Source of the DNA: Linyphia triangularis
Lineage: Eukaryota; Arthropoda; Arachnida; Araneae; Linyphiidae
Assembly: GCA_963978545.1 (NCBI GenBank)
Contig: OZ021732.1
Span: forward strand, 22,731,688 to 22,795,687
Reading direction: 5' to 3'
Length of the DNA: 64,000 bases
The notes below the pieces were generated by a model that saw only the letters and a list, made by a program, of their open reading frames with translations, was not told the origin of the DNA and searched no databases. Position 1 is the first letter of the stretch. The number at the start of each line of letters is the position of its first letter. The translations under genes were made by a program, and so were the position numbers. Positions 1 through 13,300 of this stretch are shown here, piece by piece.

Positions 1-3000
1 CAGATCCTAAACATATACAATTTGGCAACATTTATTGACAATAATCTCTCTCTTGTAATATGAAGGGCACATAACAGAAACTACGCTAAACTGGAGTTGC
101 TTATAAACAAAAATGTCCTGGCTGGTTTTACGGCTTTCTAGGCAAAAAAACAAGTGAGAAACGTCCAAATGGTGATATATCTCATCAAGATGTGAACTTC
201 TGGTTGGTTGTTTTCCGATTATCTGGCGCAGTCAGCAAAACGAGGGCTATAATATGTGAACTTTTCATATACACTTTTCGGGTTGCATTTTAAAGCATTT
301 GTGGGGTTGAATTTTAACTTTATCAAAACCTTCAAACTAATACATATCTGTGGAATTTATATATTAGGTTAAGCAAATTGCATATTGCAAGTGCAGAATA
401 AAAGATAAAAAATAAAAGGGCTTTATACCCAAACTATTAGATATTAACAAAAAATTGTTTTTATCAGCTGCGTTATAAGTGGATCATTCATTCACTTCTA
501 TTTGTACAATCCAAGGAACTAAATTGTCAAGTTACGAAGCAAATATTACACTAAAGGAATATCAAAAGATTATACAAAAGAATTTTAAAATTACATTTAA
601 AGTACAGTACTGCAAACTATTTCTAAGAAAATCAACAATGGACTGTTTTTGGCAATATTCAATATTTTCAATTTATTTTTTAAAATACATAAAATGTGTC
701 TCACCATCCCTTGAATATCCTTCAGAACATCCACAAGTTTCTACACGTACCAATTGAAGTTCAACTGATCGTATTGGAGAATCACATTTTTCAATGCATA
801 ACTAAAGACAATGAGGAAACGATAAAATTGAAACACATGTAAATAATGTAATATTTTAGAGCATATTTAAAACAAAATTTTAAAGATGTGAGTACATGTA
901 AATTTAAACTTTTAAAATAGTAGGCCTTTTTTTAACTTTAGCTATGTATCAATGCATCATTTGCATCTATTTTGAAGAACGGTTTTATTAAACAGTAATG
1001 TCTTTTTTTTTTTTTCCCCTTCTTTTTTGTTAGCATATCCAATAACTTAGGTTTCATGTCACAATTTACAAGCTTTGAATTGTAGTCACTGTTTTGAAGT
1101 TAAATTTGAATGCCCAAATCAGCAATGAGTTTGACATCAGAATAACATCCAGCAAGTTACAATTTCAATCCTTTTTTCAAATCCTTTATATTAACTTCGG
1201 TTTTGTTTGTTTATTTGTGTGTGTGTGGAGAGCAAATCTGCGGAAGTCTAATTAACCCACTCGACATCAACTGATCGGACTGAAACTTGGCAGATAGATT
1301 TGATGTCGATAACGATACATTCTATCTAGTTTTGGGGGCTATCACTGTCACTAAAAGGTAGCTTTCACACACATTTCTATAATCGTTTTGTAATAAAATA
1401 TTAATACATTCCAATTAACCGATCATTGTCAAAACTCTTTTCTGTAGCCAAAATTATTTTTAATCAGAATAAATAAAAAATAATTGGACGCGAGTGCAAA
1501 ATTTATTATGGAGTGTGTTTCAGTCAATTCAACGTTGCATTGCGTAGTAACGCTGTAAGTAAAGGAATTTCAAACGATCATCGTTGAAACTCTTTTCTGC
1601 TTCCAAAATTGTCTTAATTAGTATGAAAAAAAGATATTTAGACATCAACACATCAATTCACGTTCATTTTTGATAAATAAATTCTCAAACATTTGCTGAT
1701 AGAGATATTTTGATATTTAAAATTAGATGTAAACACCAGGCACACACTAACAACAGAATCGGCGTTATGTTAATGAATATAAAAACTGACAATGCATATA
1801 AAGGATTAATATTAAAAAACTTAGTTTTTATGGTTTAGATTATTAGGCCATTTTTTGCGCATAAATTTCCTTTGTTGTATCTTAAACTTTATCACATATT
1901 TAAGTTAAACTTAAATATTGTAGTTCAGGTGTAGTAATTATATAATGCAAAAAAAAATTATCGACCCAGTAACTATAAATTGGATACTCCGAGTTTATAT
2001 TTACTGAATGAAATCATTCAAGGAAGCAAAATGATAATGAACCAAGGCTACAGTATGGAAGTATTACTAAATGATAAAGTAAGATCTAACATATTGATCA
2101 AAAGTGAACTTGATATTTTTCAAACTGAAAATTAATTTAGTTTTACTACAGAGTACTGTAAATGAAAATGATCACTATACCTCTCCTGTAAATGGTTGCA
2201 TGATGTTGCAAACAGTAGAATCAATCCTTCCTTTAATTACAAAGTTTGGCATATTTTTCCTCTGTAAGAAATATATATTTTCAAATTTGAAGATTTATAT
2301 TTGACACTAACTTAACTTTTACACAAATTTATTACATCAAGAGTTATTGCAGTTATCAGAAAGATCTGTTTTGTAAAACGAGTATTTTAATATAAAACAT
2401 AATCGACATAGTTGATACTTTGATACTTGAAAACAAGTTTTGTTCTTACAAACATCTTTCATTCTTAACAACGCAGCATTTTTAAAAACTTCAAAACATT
2501 TTGCATACTACAAGAAAGAAGTCTTTAAAATGCATATGAAAATTGCAAAACACAAGTTTTGTTTAGTATTGTACACTCACTATCTAGGTATATAAAAAAA
2601 AGACAAAAAATATTACATGATGTAATAATATAAATTCATTTTAAAATAAACTACTGCTTAAAATAATTAAACTATAATTGGTGACAGATGTCATCCCCAA
2701 ACACACCCATGATTATGGTGTAAGAACAAGGTTGAATGACCTAAATCGTTGCAAGAGATGTAAGTGATGGTGAAAACACAAGAGATTTGTATAAACATCA
2801 CAAGTCAAACATCACAGCAAATAATCATAGGCCAACAATGGATATACTAATACAAAATATTATTAAGAAGTTTAAGTTTGGATTTCAAAAAAGAACCGGT
2901 TTTGGGTGTTCTTTAAAACTGCTGAGGCCAAACGCCATTACTAATTGTGAAGATGAGAATATAAAACTACAAAATTTCAAAGCTTCACACCAGGCTTGTT

Positions 3001-4281
3001 AAAAAAAATTCATTGATTTGTTAATATAAAATAACTAACAGGTTCATTAATTTTCATAAAGTTCATAAAACAAGTGAAAATTCTTGTTGAGTGAGTTAAA
3101 AAAAAAATTCAAGTTAAGTGACTTTTAGTTTAATGATTTACCATAATTAACTATAAAAAATAAAGACATAAACACATGAAAACTTTAAATTAGTTTAGCT
3201 TGGTAGAAATAATTTATAAACCTCATTGTTGTTTCAAAATTATTAACATCATTCTCTACATTTTACCACATAAAATTCAGACTATTCAACTGTAAATATT
3301 TTCCTTCAACCTCATACATTACAACCTCAGGCTACTTCAAAGTTACATAAAAGAATTCTTATATTCAATATAATATATTGTGAACCAATATGTAGTTAAC
3401 AAGAATAACAAAACAATAAAACTAATGACAAAATAAATAATTAACAGGAGCCTTACTTTTACAGTCCTGTAAATACCAAACAATAAAGATATGTGTATAA
3501 AACAATTTGCACTGGAAAGTACTTTAAAAAAAGCTTTACAGTGAATTTTTACATTATTGTTTGCATTCTATTTTGGAGTGCCTTTGAGATTACACAGCAA
3601 AATCAATATGGGTATGAGGACTCCTAACATCCTGGCATTTCTAAATGACTTATAAATTTTAAAGCAAAATTAAATCTTTTAAAAAGCTATCTCGCAAGTC
3701 CCTTTGTAATTGCCGGAACTTCAAAAAGGGCTCAAAATTATTCATAAGATTACATTTTATCGACCAAAAACTCATAATGAAACAAGCTAATTCCCTCAGT
3801 AAAAGAGTTACAAATGTTTTACCCTCTTCACAGTTAACAATAATTTTATATGATGTAAGTAACAGGTAGTGATTTATTTATTTGAATTTACTAAGACTCT
3901 TAGAAAATACACAGAATCTATCACTGAATGTATTCCAACTACTATTTTGAAAAAATTATAGGATATATTGAGAAATTAAAAAGCTGTAACTATAATAGAG
4001 CAAATATGATGAACTAAGAACTAGTGTTCAAGCTTCTATTCAAAGTACCAACAAGAAAGCACATTTTGTATACTGCAATGCATAATTATTAACTGAATTT
4101 GTTTAGGGCCAGGAAATAACATAGGAAGTAATATTGTTCAGATGTAGCTTACGAACTAAATTGAACAACTATATACAATATAAAACAATTTTATATAGAT
4201 TATTAATTCAAAATCTGACATAGGTATCATAATTATAAAAAATATAATAAAGATTCAAATTATAAAAGTTCAATAACTCAC
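1..4281. other. VPS26C intron or downstream sequence, no gene seen
   Basis: AT-rich noncoding sequence, taken to be the next VPS26C intron. The only structure noticed is a diverged direct repeat: a GATCATTGTCAAAACTCTTT-type block at 1421 recurs as GATCATCGTTGAAACTCTTT near 1576, about 155 bp apart, both followed by similar CCAAAATT...TTAAT sequence. Short open frames here (479-757, 2104-2304, 2787-3002) have no family resemblance and noncoding composition. Confidence 0.6.
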
Positions 4282-4356
4282 ATATCTGACATTCTGTAAA
4301 GACTCTGGTGTTATGCTGAAATTAACAGGCACTGCTTTCGATTCTGCTTTTGGATT
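4282..4356 (-). CDS. VPS26C: VPS26C exon 5
   Basis: The exon has 25 codons, with acceptor TTTTAG|AATCC and donor AGATAT|GTGAGT, phase 0. It encodes NPKAESKAVPVNFSITPESL then QNVRY, matching human PVDFTITPETLQNVKER, the linker into the second lobe. The next exon (human ALLPKFLLRGHL region) was not found in 1-4281 and should lie left of the window. Confidence 0.92.
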
Positions 4357-7300
4357 CTAAAATAAAAAAATTCATTTTTAAAATCAACAGCTTATAATAA
4401 CTGATAAAATCAAAATCAATAGCTCATTACAAGTTATTGATATAAACCAGTAATCCTCACAATGAAAAGAGCACCAGTGTATCACAAAACTGCAAGGAAC
4501 ACCAGTATATCACCAAGCATTGAACCTTCACCCTAAAGAAAGTGTTTTGTGCCAAGTAAGCTCTCCCCCAACTTGAGACATCACTTACTATCATCATTGC
4601 TCCAGTAATTAAACTGAGAACGCTACCAAATTACCACAAAATGAGACACCAAGTCAAGGAAGAAAATATAAACCCAAAAATGTCCAGTCCAATTATTAAC
4701 ACATTTTTAGTTAGCAATAATATTAGACTAGCAGGGTTATTACAATAGCTTATAAAAAATTTAAAAAAAAAGTATATTATAAAGTCCTTCACTCTAAAGA
4801 AAACATCAAAATATAATTGAAAATATGCAGTTGTTAACCTTCAATTACATTAAGAGCTTGACAACAATTTTAATTCTACGACAACCATCATCATCTTCCA
4901 ATATCTTCTACAATTGTAAAGAAAAGTTTTCAGAATCTGAGCAGTTTATCATGAGGCTTGCTTTGCTGTTGGAAATGACTAAAATTTAACAAACAATTTT
5001 TTTTTATTCATTCTTATTCCCTTTTATGAGTAAGAGCAACATCAACTAAATAATTTTTTTAAAAAGGACTTGCTGATTATTGCTCACTTTGCCATCATTA
5101 TATCAAGGGGTGAGTATTGCAACTAGATAACTGTAAAGTTAAAGTAATGTAATTTGTCAGTCTAGCAGTAGCATTCAGGGAATGATATGTCTCTATTTGA
5201 GCATCTTCATAAAGCAACGTTTTTTCACTTGATATTTTCTTCTTTTGTTAGCTCTTATGCTACACAAACAAAGTTAAACATCTTTATGCATATTTTAGAA
5301 ATTTTGCATAAAAGGAAAATTGGATAAACGGCTGTGGCTAAACTGACTATATAACACTTTGGATCACACAAACCAGGAAACAGCAAAAACTAGAAATAAT
5401 ATAGGAATATATTCAGGTACAAAAGAAGTAATTTTTTATGATTCAATCAAATAAAAAGAGAACCCAACTTAAACAGTATACCGATTATTTGTTGACACAC
5501 TATGTAATAGTCAAACATTTTCATAACGTAACATATTTATCTATTTCAAACTCAGAATTTTTCTTCATATATGACACCTGACAAATGAAAATTTTCAAAG
5601 TTGTTCAAAGTAAAGATATTCTAAGAACAAGTAAATGATTAACAAGTTTTAAAAACTATGAGTTCTGTTATTCATAAAAAATATTTTTATACATCTTAAC
5701 TGAAAACCAGCTCATGTATTTTCTTAAAGAAATCATTCAATTTCACCTTAGTATTAGATTTCAAAACTGCAAGGAAGCTACATAAAATTATTAGACAGGT
5801 TTTTAAACAATGGTTAATAAATTCTAAGCATTAAAGCAGAATAAAATTTAAAATGAAATAAAGAAAATAGCAATTTAAATCCCATTTAACTATGCCTGTT
5901 TACGATTAAGTGCTTTATTAGAGATTTTCTCAGTATGTCTTATGATTACTTTCAAAATAAGTATTTCATTCTTAGCAATTAGTATCAATTTACCTTCAAG
6001 TCACCCGCATCACAGTTTAAAAATCAAACCATTTTACCATACTTAAAATAAATTCAATAAAATACTTGATTTCCAAAGTTGTGCCTTAATACAACACTAG
6101 GTAAGACATTTCTAAATATTACTATGGCTCTCAAATCCCATCATAGACTTTAATGCTTAAATGGCTGTGCAAGATCTCTCAGACATAGAGCTATTTAATT
6201 TTATAATAGCAGGTATTCAACAAAACTATTAGAATGTGTAGTTAAATAGAAAATATGATCATTAAGAATTAACTAATATATTTTAGAATATAACTGTGCA
6301 AAAAACAAATGAATAAACCACAAAATGTCCAGAAATTTTTTATTTTAATATTAGCTAAAATGCCCTAAATCAGCAATGGTTCAAATATTCTTAATTTAAT
6401 GCAAAAAACAAATGAATAAACCACAAAATACCCAGAATTATTTCATTATAATATTAGCAAAAATACTCTAAACCAGTAATGGCTCAAATATTTATTTGAT
6501 ATAGTACACAAATATATTTCATGTATTATAGTCAGAAATATATATCAGGCAGTCATTTAGCATGAAATAAAAAAAAAAATTCTTTCAGAAAACATTAATG
6601 AACCTTTTCAACCTTTGGAAAAATTCATTTAAAATAAATATTAACTGAAAGTACAATATAAATCATAAGAGTTTTATCAGAGAATGTTAAAAATAAATGC
6701 TTATTGACAACAAATAATAGGATTTACAACATTTCTTAAATATATTGAAATTTGTTTATTCGTAAGTTTACTTTACTTGTAACTTAAAACTTCGCCCTTC
6801 CAACTTAAATAGTATTAGTTCTAATTATACAAAATCTGTATTTAAAAATACTTCAGGTTGGTGGCATAAGTTATCTTTTTTATGTATATAATCTATATTA
6901 TAAAATAATCATTCATTTATAATTGTGTATCTTTTTTTGGAAAGCTCACAAAATCAAAAAAAAAAAAAAAAAAATGTGGAAGTATAATTGATAGCTGCAA
7001 CCTTAATATCTAGAATTAAAACACAAGACGAATGATTGTTTCCCTTTGGTTTATCCTCTACTACTTTTTATTATTATGTCACTGCTTGTTCCACTTCTTT
7101 TTGATACTGATTTCTCACTCTGAGTTTATTTTATTTCCGAATTATGTTTCGTACTAAGCCGGTCGTGACCTTTCTCCCTCTCCCCGACTCCATCGCTTGT
7201 GTAAAATGCCCATTAATAATTTAAATATGGACATCCTATAAACAATTAATATGCAGAGATAGATCGAGAGAAAACACCACAGCAAATATTATAGAGTATA

Positions 7301-10300
7301 ATGTATAAAATTATCTGTAGCATGTATAATGTATCAAATGTATTTGATGAAAATAGAATTAACAATCAACAGATGCATATCTACCAAATGGAGGAGCATA
7401 AATTTATCTGTTAAGCAATGAAAGTTACCCTTATTCTTATGCATAAACCAGAAACACTTTGTTAACAGTTAATAGTTTTGTGGTTTAACAGTTAATTAAA
7501 GTTCTATTAACCTCGATTAAAGCTCTAGATACCTCGATTCTATCTAACTAATTTTTATAAATCCCATGACTAATCTCATATTCATTTTTGCATTTTTCAT
7601 TCATTTTAACACAGTGGCAAATGGGCTCAACAGTTAGTCCCACAATGCTACCGCCATGACGTCACAAAGTATTGACATATGACTGGAACAACTTCACTTC
7701 AGTGCAGTGCACTAAAGCAAAATCCCTAACTTGTGTGGGTTTTAGATGAAACATTACTTTCTCAGAAATCACGGAAGAACGTGAACAAACATACAATTCT
7801 GGCGATTACTGTACATTCGATAAGTGAATAGTAGATGATTAAAACAATGGCAGAAGAGGAAAAGTATTTCAGTGCAATGTTCCAAATGCACATTTGATTA
7901 ATTCTGGTGAAGCCCATATTCGAACAATAAAATGAAGTAAAGAACATGGTGATGACCTACATATAGAATTGGAAAAGAGAATTCTTCATAACCAAAATCT
8001 GGCAGTGAAATGTCACAAAAAGTGTGCACCTGCTTACAAATGTAAAAGAAATATCGAGAAATTTATACAGAAAGTACTCCACACAGACAATACTTGTGAA
8101 TCATTTCTTGCAACACAGCTTTGCAGAAGTAGTGCAGTAAAATTCGGCTTCAGGAATGATTGTTTATTCTGTGGAAATGAGTGCATTATTACCAGGAATG
8201 TCAGGAACCAACACAGATGGCCAGCCAGCTTTCTTATGTTGTACAAAAATTGTACTGATTCATCAGGAACAAAAACTTTTAAAGATTTGATCATAGAAAA
8301 GTGTCATGAGCGCAATGATGAATTGTCACATGAAATTATTCTTTGTTTGAAAGGAGCTGTTCCAGATCTTCATGCAGCTGATGGAAGATATCAAAAGGAT
8401 TGTACGTCGCAGTTTATGAGTTCAAGAAATATAAACTATATCAATGATGTATCAGTGCCACAACTGTTTAGTTTGACATAGCGTACATTAAATTCCCGTC
8501 TAAATTCACAGAAGCCTAAGATAAAATTTGGTCATCAGTTGAACTTGAGAATGCTTACAGCACTTTTAACGATGTTTCGTTAAATCGTTCTCAATTGATG
8601 CAGAAGATAGAAATTGCATTTCATAGTGAAGTTATGGCTATTTCCAGCAATGGATGTGCAAATCTATTAATGTTTCTTAAAGTTGTTGTGCAGAAACTAA
8701 GTCTGCAAGAGGCTAACAAAGATGACTATTAAATGAAAATAGTGGGGAAAACTTTGAAAGAATCAAAAGGTGTACAAGTAAACAAACAGGAATATAAAAC
8801 GCATTTGGACTTTGTGATTCAGCAGTATCAGAAATACTGTTGAGTCCGACACTTTTGAAGCATCTTACTGAAATAGCAGAATAAGAAGATCCCACAGTAT
8901 CTTTGACTTGCATTATGATCAGGAATATGGTAAAAAATCAAATACAGAACAGATATACTACCTTATAAGTATCTATTGGTATTGATTTTAAGAACAAAAC
9001 TGTCATTGAGCATTTATGTATATTATTATGGAGTATGCTGTTCATACAAAGAGTATCTTTGGTTTAAAGGATCTGCCACAACTCAAACATTCCTGTTACT
9101 GTCAGTTGTTTAGGATTACTGCAAACTATAGCTGGCAACTTTGATGCAAATATACTGTCACAAAATGAACTCTTATCATTACATTTCCTTGCTTTGATAT
9201 TAACTCAGCCTCAAATCCCAAACTAAACGCCTTCGACAACTGAATCGATACCACGTCTCCCTATGTCTAGTATGAATTATACAGACATCAATGTGCATGT
9301 ACAACCTTTCATCGGTCCAGTATTAACCGAAACTAGTATTACCAAAGAACTATTGTCCCAAGACAGTTGTTTTATTGGAAATACTTGCTCAGACATCTGT
9401 ACCTCTTAAAACAACACATAAAGCAGACTATGAATTTTTTTATAACATTAAAAATGTTCCAGATACTCCTGAATTTTGATGAACTCCTGAATTTGAAATG
9501 ATTACAAACCTCGTAAGAGAAAGAAAGAGCTCTATTCAACCTACTACAAAAGTAATGTATACTCCATTAATCAACATCACACCATCTAATCCCTCCACAA
9601 TTATGATAGCTTTAGTAGCTCAATGTTTAACTAAAGAGAGTGGTCAACATTACACCTTTTTTACAGCAGACTTTACAAAGTTACATTGAACGTCATATGA
9701 TCTCAGCCTGAAATGTCTGAAATTCTCTGATGTCTGACTCAGATTAGGTGGAATGCATTTATAGGAGCTATTAGCCCACTAGTGTCTGGTAGTTTACTTG
9801 AATAGTTGATGAACACAGCCTTTATATGTGTTTCTACGATGTCGACTGGGAAGAAATTTCCGCAAAATCTCTGTGCACTACATTTGGTAACAGAAAAAGT
9901 TCTTAGTCCAATATTAAATAAATGTAAAAAACGTGGCCACCATGAACAGATGTAGCTCCAAATGATAATCTACAGATGATCAGTTGCGATTGCACTGCAC
10001 ACAGGATGTGCCTTACACAGTGTAAATGTGCAACTGTTGATCTTTCATATATAGGCTTTTACAAATGCTCTGAATGTGACGACTCTTTAAATCAGTGCAC
10101 TAAGAAAATTTTAAGGATAAATAGTGATAGTGAATAAGATCCATCTGAATTGGTCGAGACATAATCTCCTTCATATTAAAACCCATTATGGTAGGATGGT
10201 TCGGATGGGTAAGGGGTACACGTAACAGACACCTCCAAGTAGCGAGATATGGTTACTGATTGCGTCTCAATCTATTGTTACAAATTTTTCTCAGAGGAAA

Positions 10301-13300
10301 TGATGACAAAGTTTTTACTAAATAAAAACTGGAATTTATACTTTCTTTGAAGGCTCACAGAACTTCTTTGAATAACTAAACAATCACTATCAAGCTTCAA
10401 TACAAACTACGTTACATACAACTTAGAACACAGCGTAATTCAGGTTCCGAAAGTAAACAAAACATCCAGCAAACGATTCTCGACTGAACTGAACTCGATT
10501 TAATTTTTTGTCTCATCAAATAGTATCACGGAAGAAATTTCCTGAATGATTTAAGTGTTGCCACCTTTTTCTAACCTGTATTATTGCTGTTTACAAATTA
10601 AATAAAATAGAACTTTAAAATAAATATGTCAAGTGTTTACAATTTTATACAGAATAAAATAAAATAGAACTTTAAGATAAATATATCACTGTTTAAAAGA
10701 ATAAATAAAATAGAACTTTAAAATAAATACATCTCAATATTTACAATTATTTACAGACGATTTTTGCAACACTAATTAAACTTAGACCCCCAATTTGCTA
10801 AGATCTGCAGTAAAGAACATAGAATTGCACTCAAAATTAGAAAACAAAAGTATCATTATGAATTGCACATTAACAGTGTTAAAACAAAGGAAAATGACAA
10901 TGTGATGAGTCATGAGACATTCATTTAGATGAAACCAAAGTATCTAGAGCTTTAATTTGATACCAAACATGGACGTATTTAGTATAAAACGATCAATATC
11001 CCAACAACAGGTACGCATTATAGACCACAATACTGATGACATCATATCTAAAAACTCTCAAGGGTAAGAAAAGTATATCTGTCATATTCAATTTCAGCCC
11101 CCTTTTATCGTATAGAATCCATCAAAAAACACTGTATATACCGAAATTTTGGGTTTAAGTGGTTTGGTCCCATACTACAATAGCAAAATTTAACACCAAA
11201 AGTTCTCAATAAAATTTCAATTTCTAAAAGCATGCCTTGGTTTAAATAAAGCAAGAACACTAATTTGTAATTTATTATTATGATTTTTATTATTATGATT
11301 TTTTTTATTCCATTTAAAACTAATTTTACTACTATGTAACATTTAAAGCTGCACTGCCACCTTTGAAATTAAAGCAAGGTGTAAATTACCACTCTCTACA
11401 GAACATTTGCAATATGTGCTTTATTAAATTTAAGGCTTTTTTAAAATTACTTTTAATAAAATATTCCACTTTTGGGCCATACAGAATGTTAACAAAGTAA
11501 TGCATCAAAAAAAAATTTATGCTTTCTTTATGTTTTATAACACATGTCGATTAATTTGATCAAATTGACAACAAAAGAATTAAAATATTTCAATATCCTA
11601 ATAATCAAAACTTGATTTCTGTCAAAATTTAATTTTCATATACATTCAATAAATATTACCTTATATTCCACTATAAACTCCAGTGCTTTTTGCAAATCCT
11701 TGTTCAACAAGCCTCTTTTCATATCACATTTAAGGTAATACTACAACACAAAACGATGTTAGGAAACTATAATGACAACTTTATATTGCATTTCAATTAG
11801 TTACTTTGATGTCAATAAATAATTTAAACAAAATAAAAAGTAATAATAAACTTTAAATATAAAAATAAGCTATAAATATTAAGTAAACACAGGCAGATGC
11901 TATTATTGGACCTAAGTATTAAGAATACTTAAAAACACATCTAATTATTAACCCACAATAAACCCACAGGCATAAAACATTTTTATTTTTGGTAATTCTC
12001 AAACAACATCGAACCCATATTTGCATTACTGTTTTTTTTTTTTTTTTTCCTTCATCTGAAACTAGAGCAAAGTTAGACTTTGACAAAACAATAAATCCTC
12101 GTAATTTGAATCACAATACTAACATCCCATTTTTTAAAACTTTCAATCTCAATTAAAGATTAAACCAGTAAATTATTATAATCAGCAATAAGAGTAATTT
12201 GGTTGACATAACACACAAATTCAACAAAACCATTGCAGGTTTGTAGTCAAAATTTTACTACTCTGCAAAAATCATATTTCTGCACTAAATCCTACAATAT
12301 AAACAATAAATTTTAATGAGTAGAACTGACAGAAACATAATTTTAAATAAATCAAAAAGAAAAAAATAGCACACTAAGAAAATTCATCACTCTATACTTG
12401 TTTCTATATTACATTAATATAGTGAGAAACTTATACAAAGGCTTTTAACATCTATCTATACATCTGATATATGTCATATAATAGTTTGAAGGTCTTGATA
12501 AGTTTAGTAGGATACAGTGGTGGCTGGTGCAGGGGGCCAGGGGGGGCCCGGGCACCCTCACTTTTTGGACAGTGGTCCCACTTATATATAGGCTTGATAA
12601 TATTATTTTGTTAAGTAATTTCTGTAAAATTATATTTAAAAAATTCAAGTCAAATAAAAGCAGTTATTAACTTCACAATATCAACTATTGTAAGTGGTGC
12701 AACAGCTTTCTTACCACGAACTCGCGAAAATGTCAATAAAAATGCACACCGCCCATCTCTCTAATAAGACTCCAACATAATGACCTTGAAGAATATTGGG
12801 GGATAAACGACCCCTTTCTCGGAGACCTTGAAAAGAACATAGAAAAGCTTGCAGCCAGGTCCTTCACTTCCTGTGTTTTTAAGGGGGGGGGGGGGAGGGG
12901 TCTCTTCCTCCTTGTTCATGGGTATCAAATTCTATAAGGAATGTTCCACTTTGTGTGTTGTGAAAAAGTAATACTCTACAGTCAGTAATCGAGCTTGAAC
13001 TATCCCAAGTAGTGTTGGAATTTGCTGCAGTGTAAGCGTACAAGGTAATGACAGGGAATTGAATTTTGAGCCAGAGAAAATGTACAGAAAACTACAATTA
13101 TAAGTGGTGAAAGGGCACTAATTTTTTAACAAAAAGTCTCGGTAAGATCATTTAATTTTATCCTTTATTTTTCAAATATAAAAGCAAGCTTTTCTCAATA
13201 AATAAATTTTTAAACAGAATCATGATTTTTCAAAAAATATTTGAAGACTCCTTTTGTTCGGATGATAACAGGTATCTTCGAATGGAAAAGCTCAATTGGT

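Larger units (their letters stand above)
7516..10956. mobile_element. Decayed DNA transposon-like element with inverted ends
   Basis: A perfect 17-bp inverted pair bounds the region: ATTAAAGCTCTAGATAC at 7516-7532 and its reverse complement at 940-956 of the 10-kb block (10940-10956). Similarity continues weakly inward as ATCTAA-type sequence. Between them lies a broken plus-strand reading frame with Cys/His-rich domains (next entries). The element sits in VPS26C intron 4. No clear target duplication was found, so the true termini may lie elsewhere. Confidence 0.5.
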
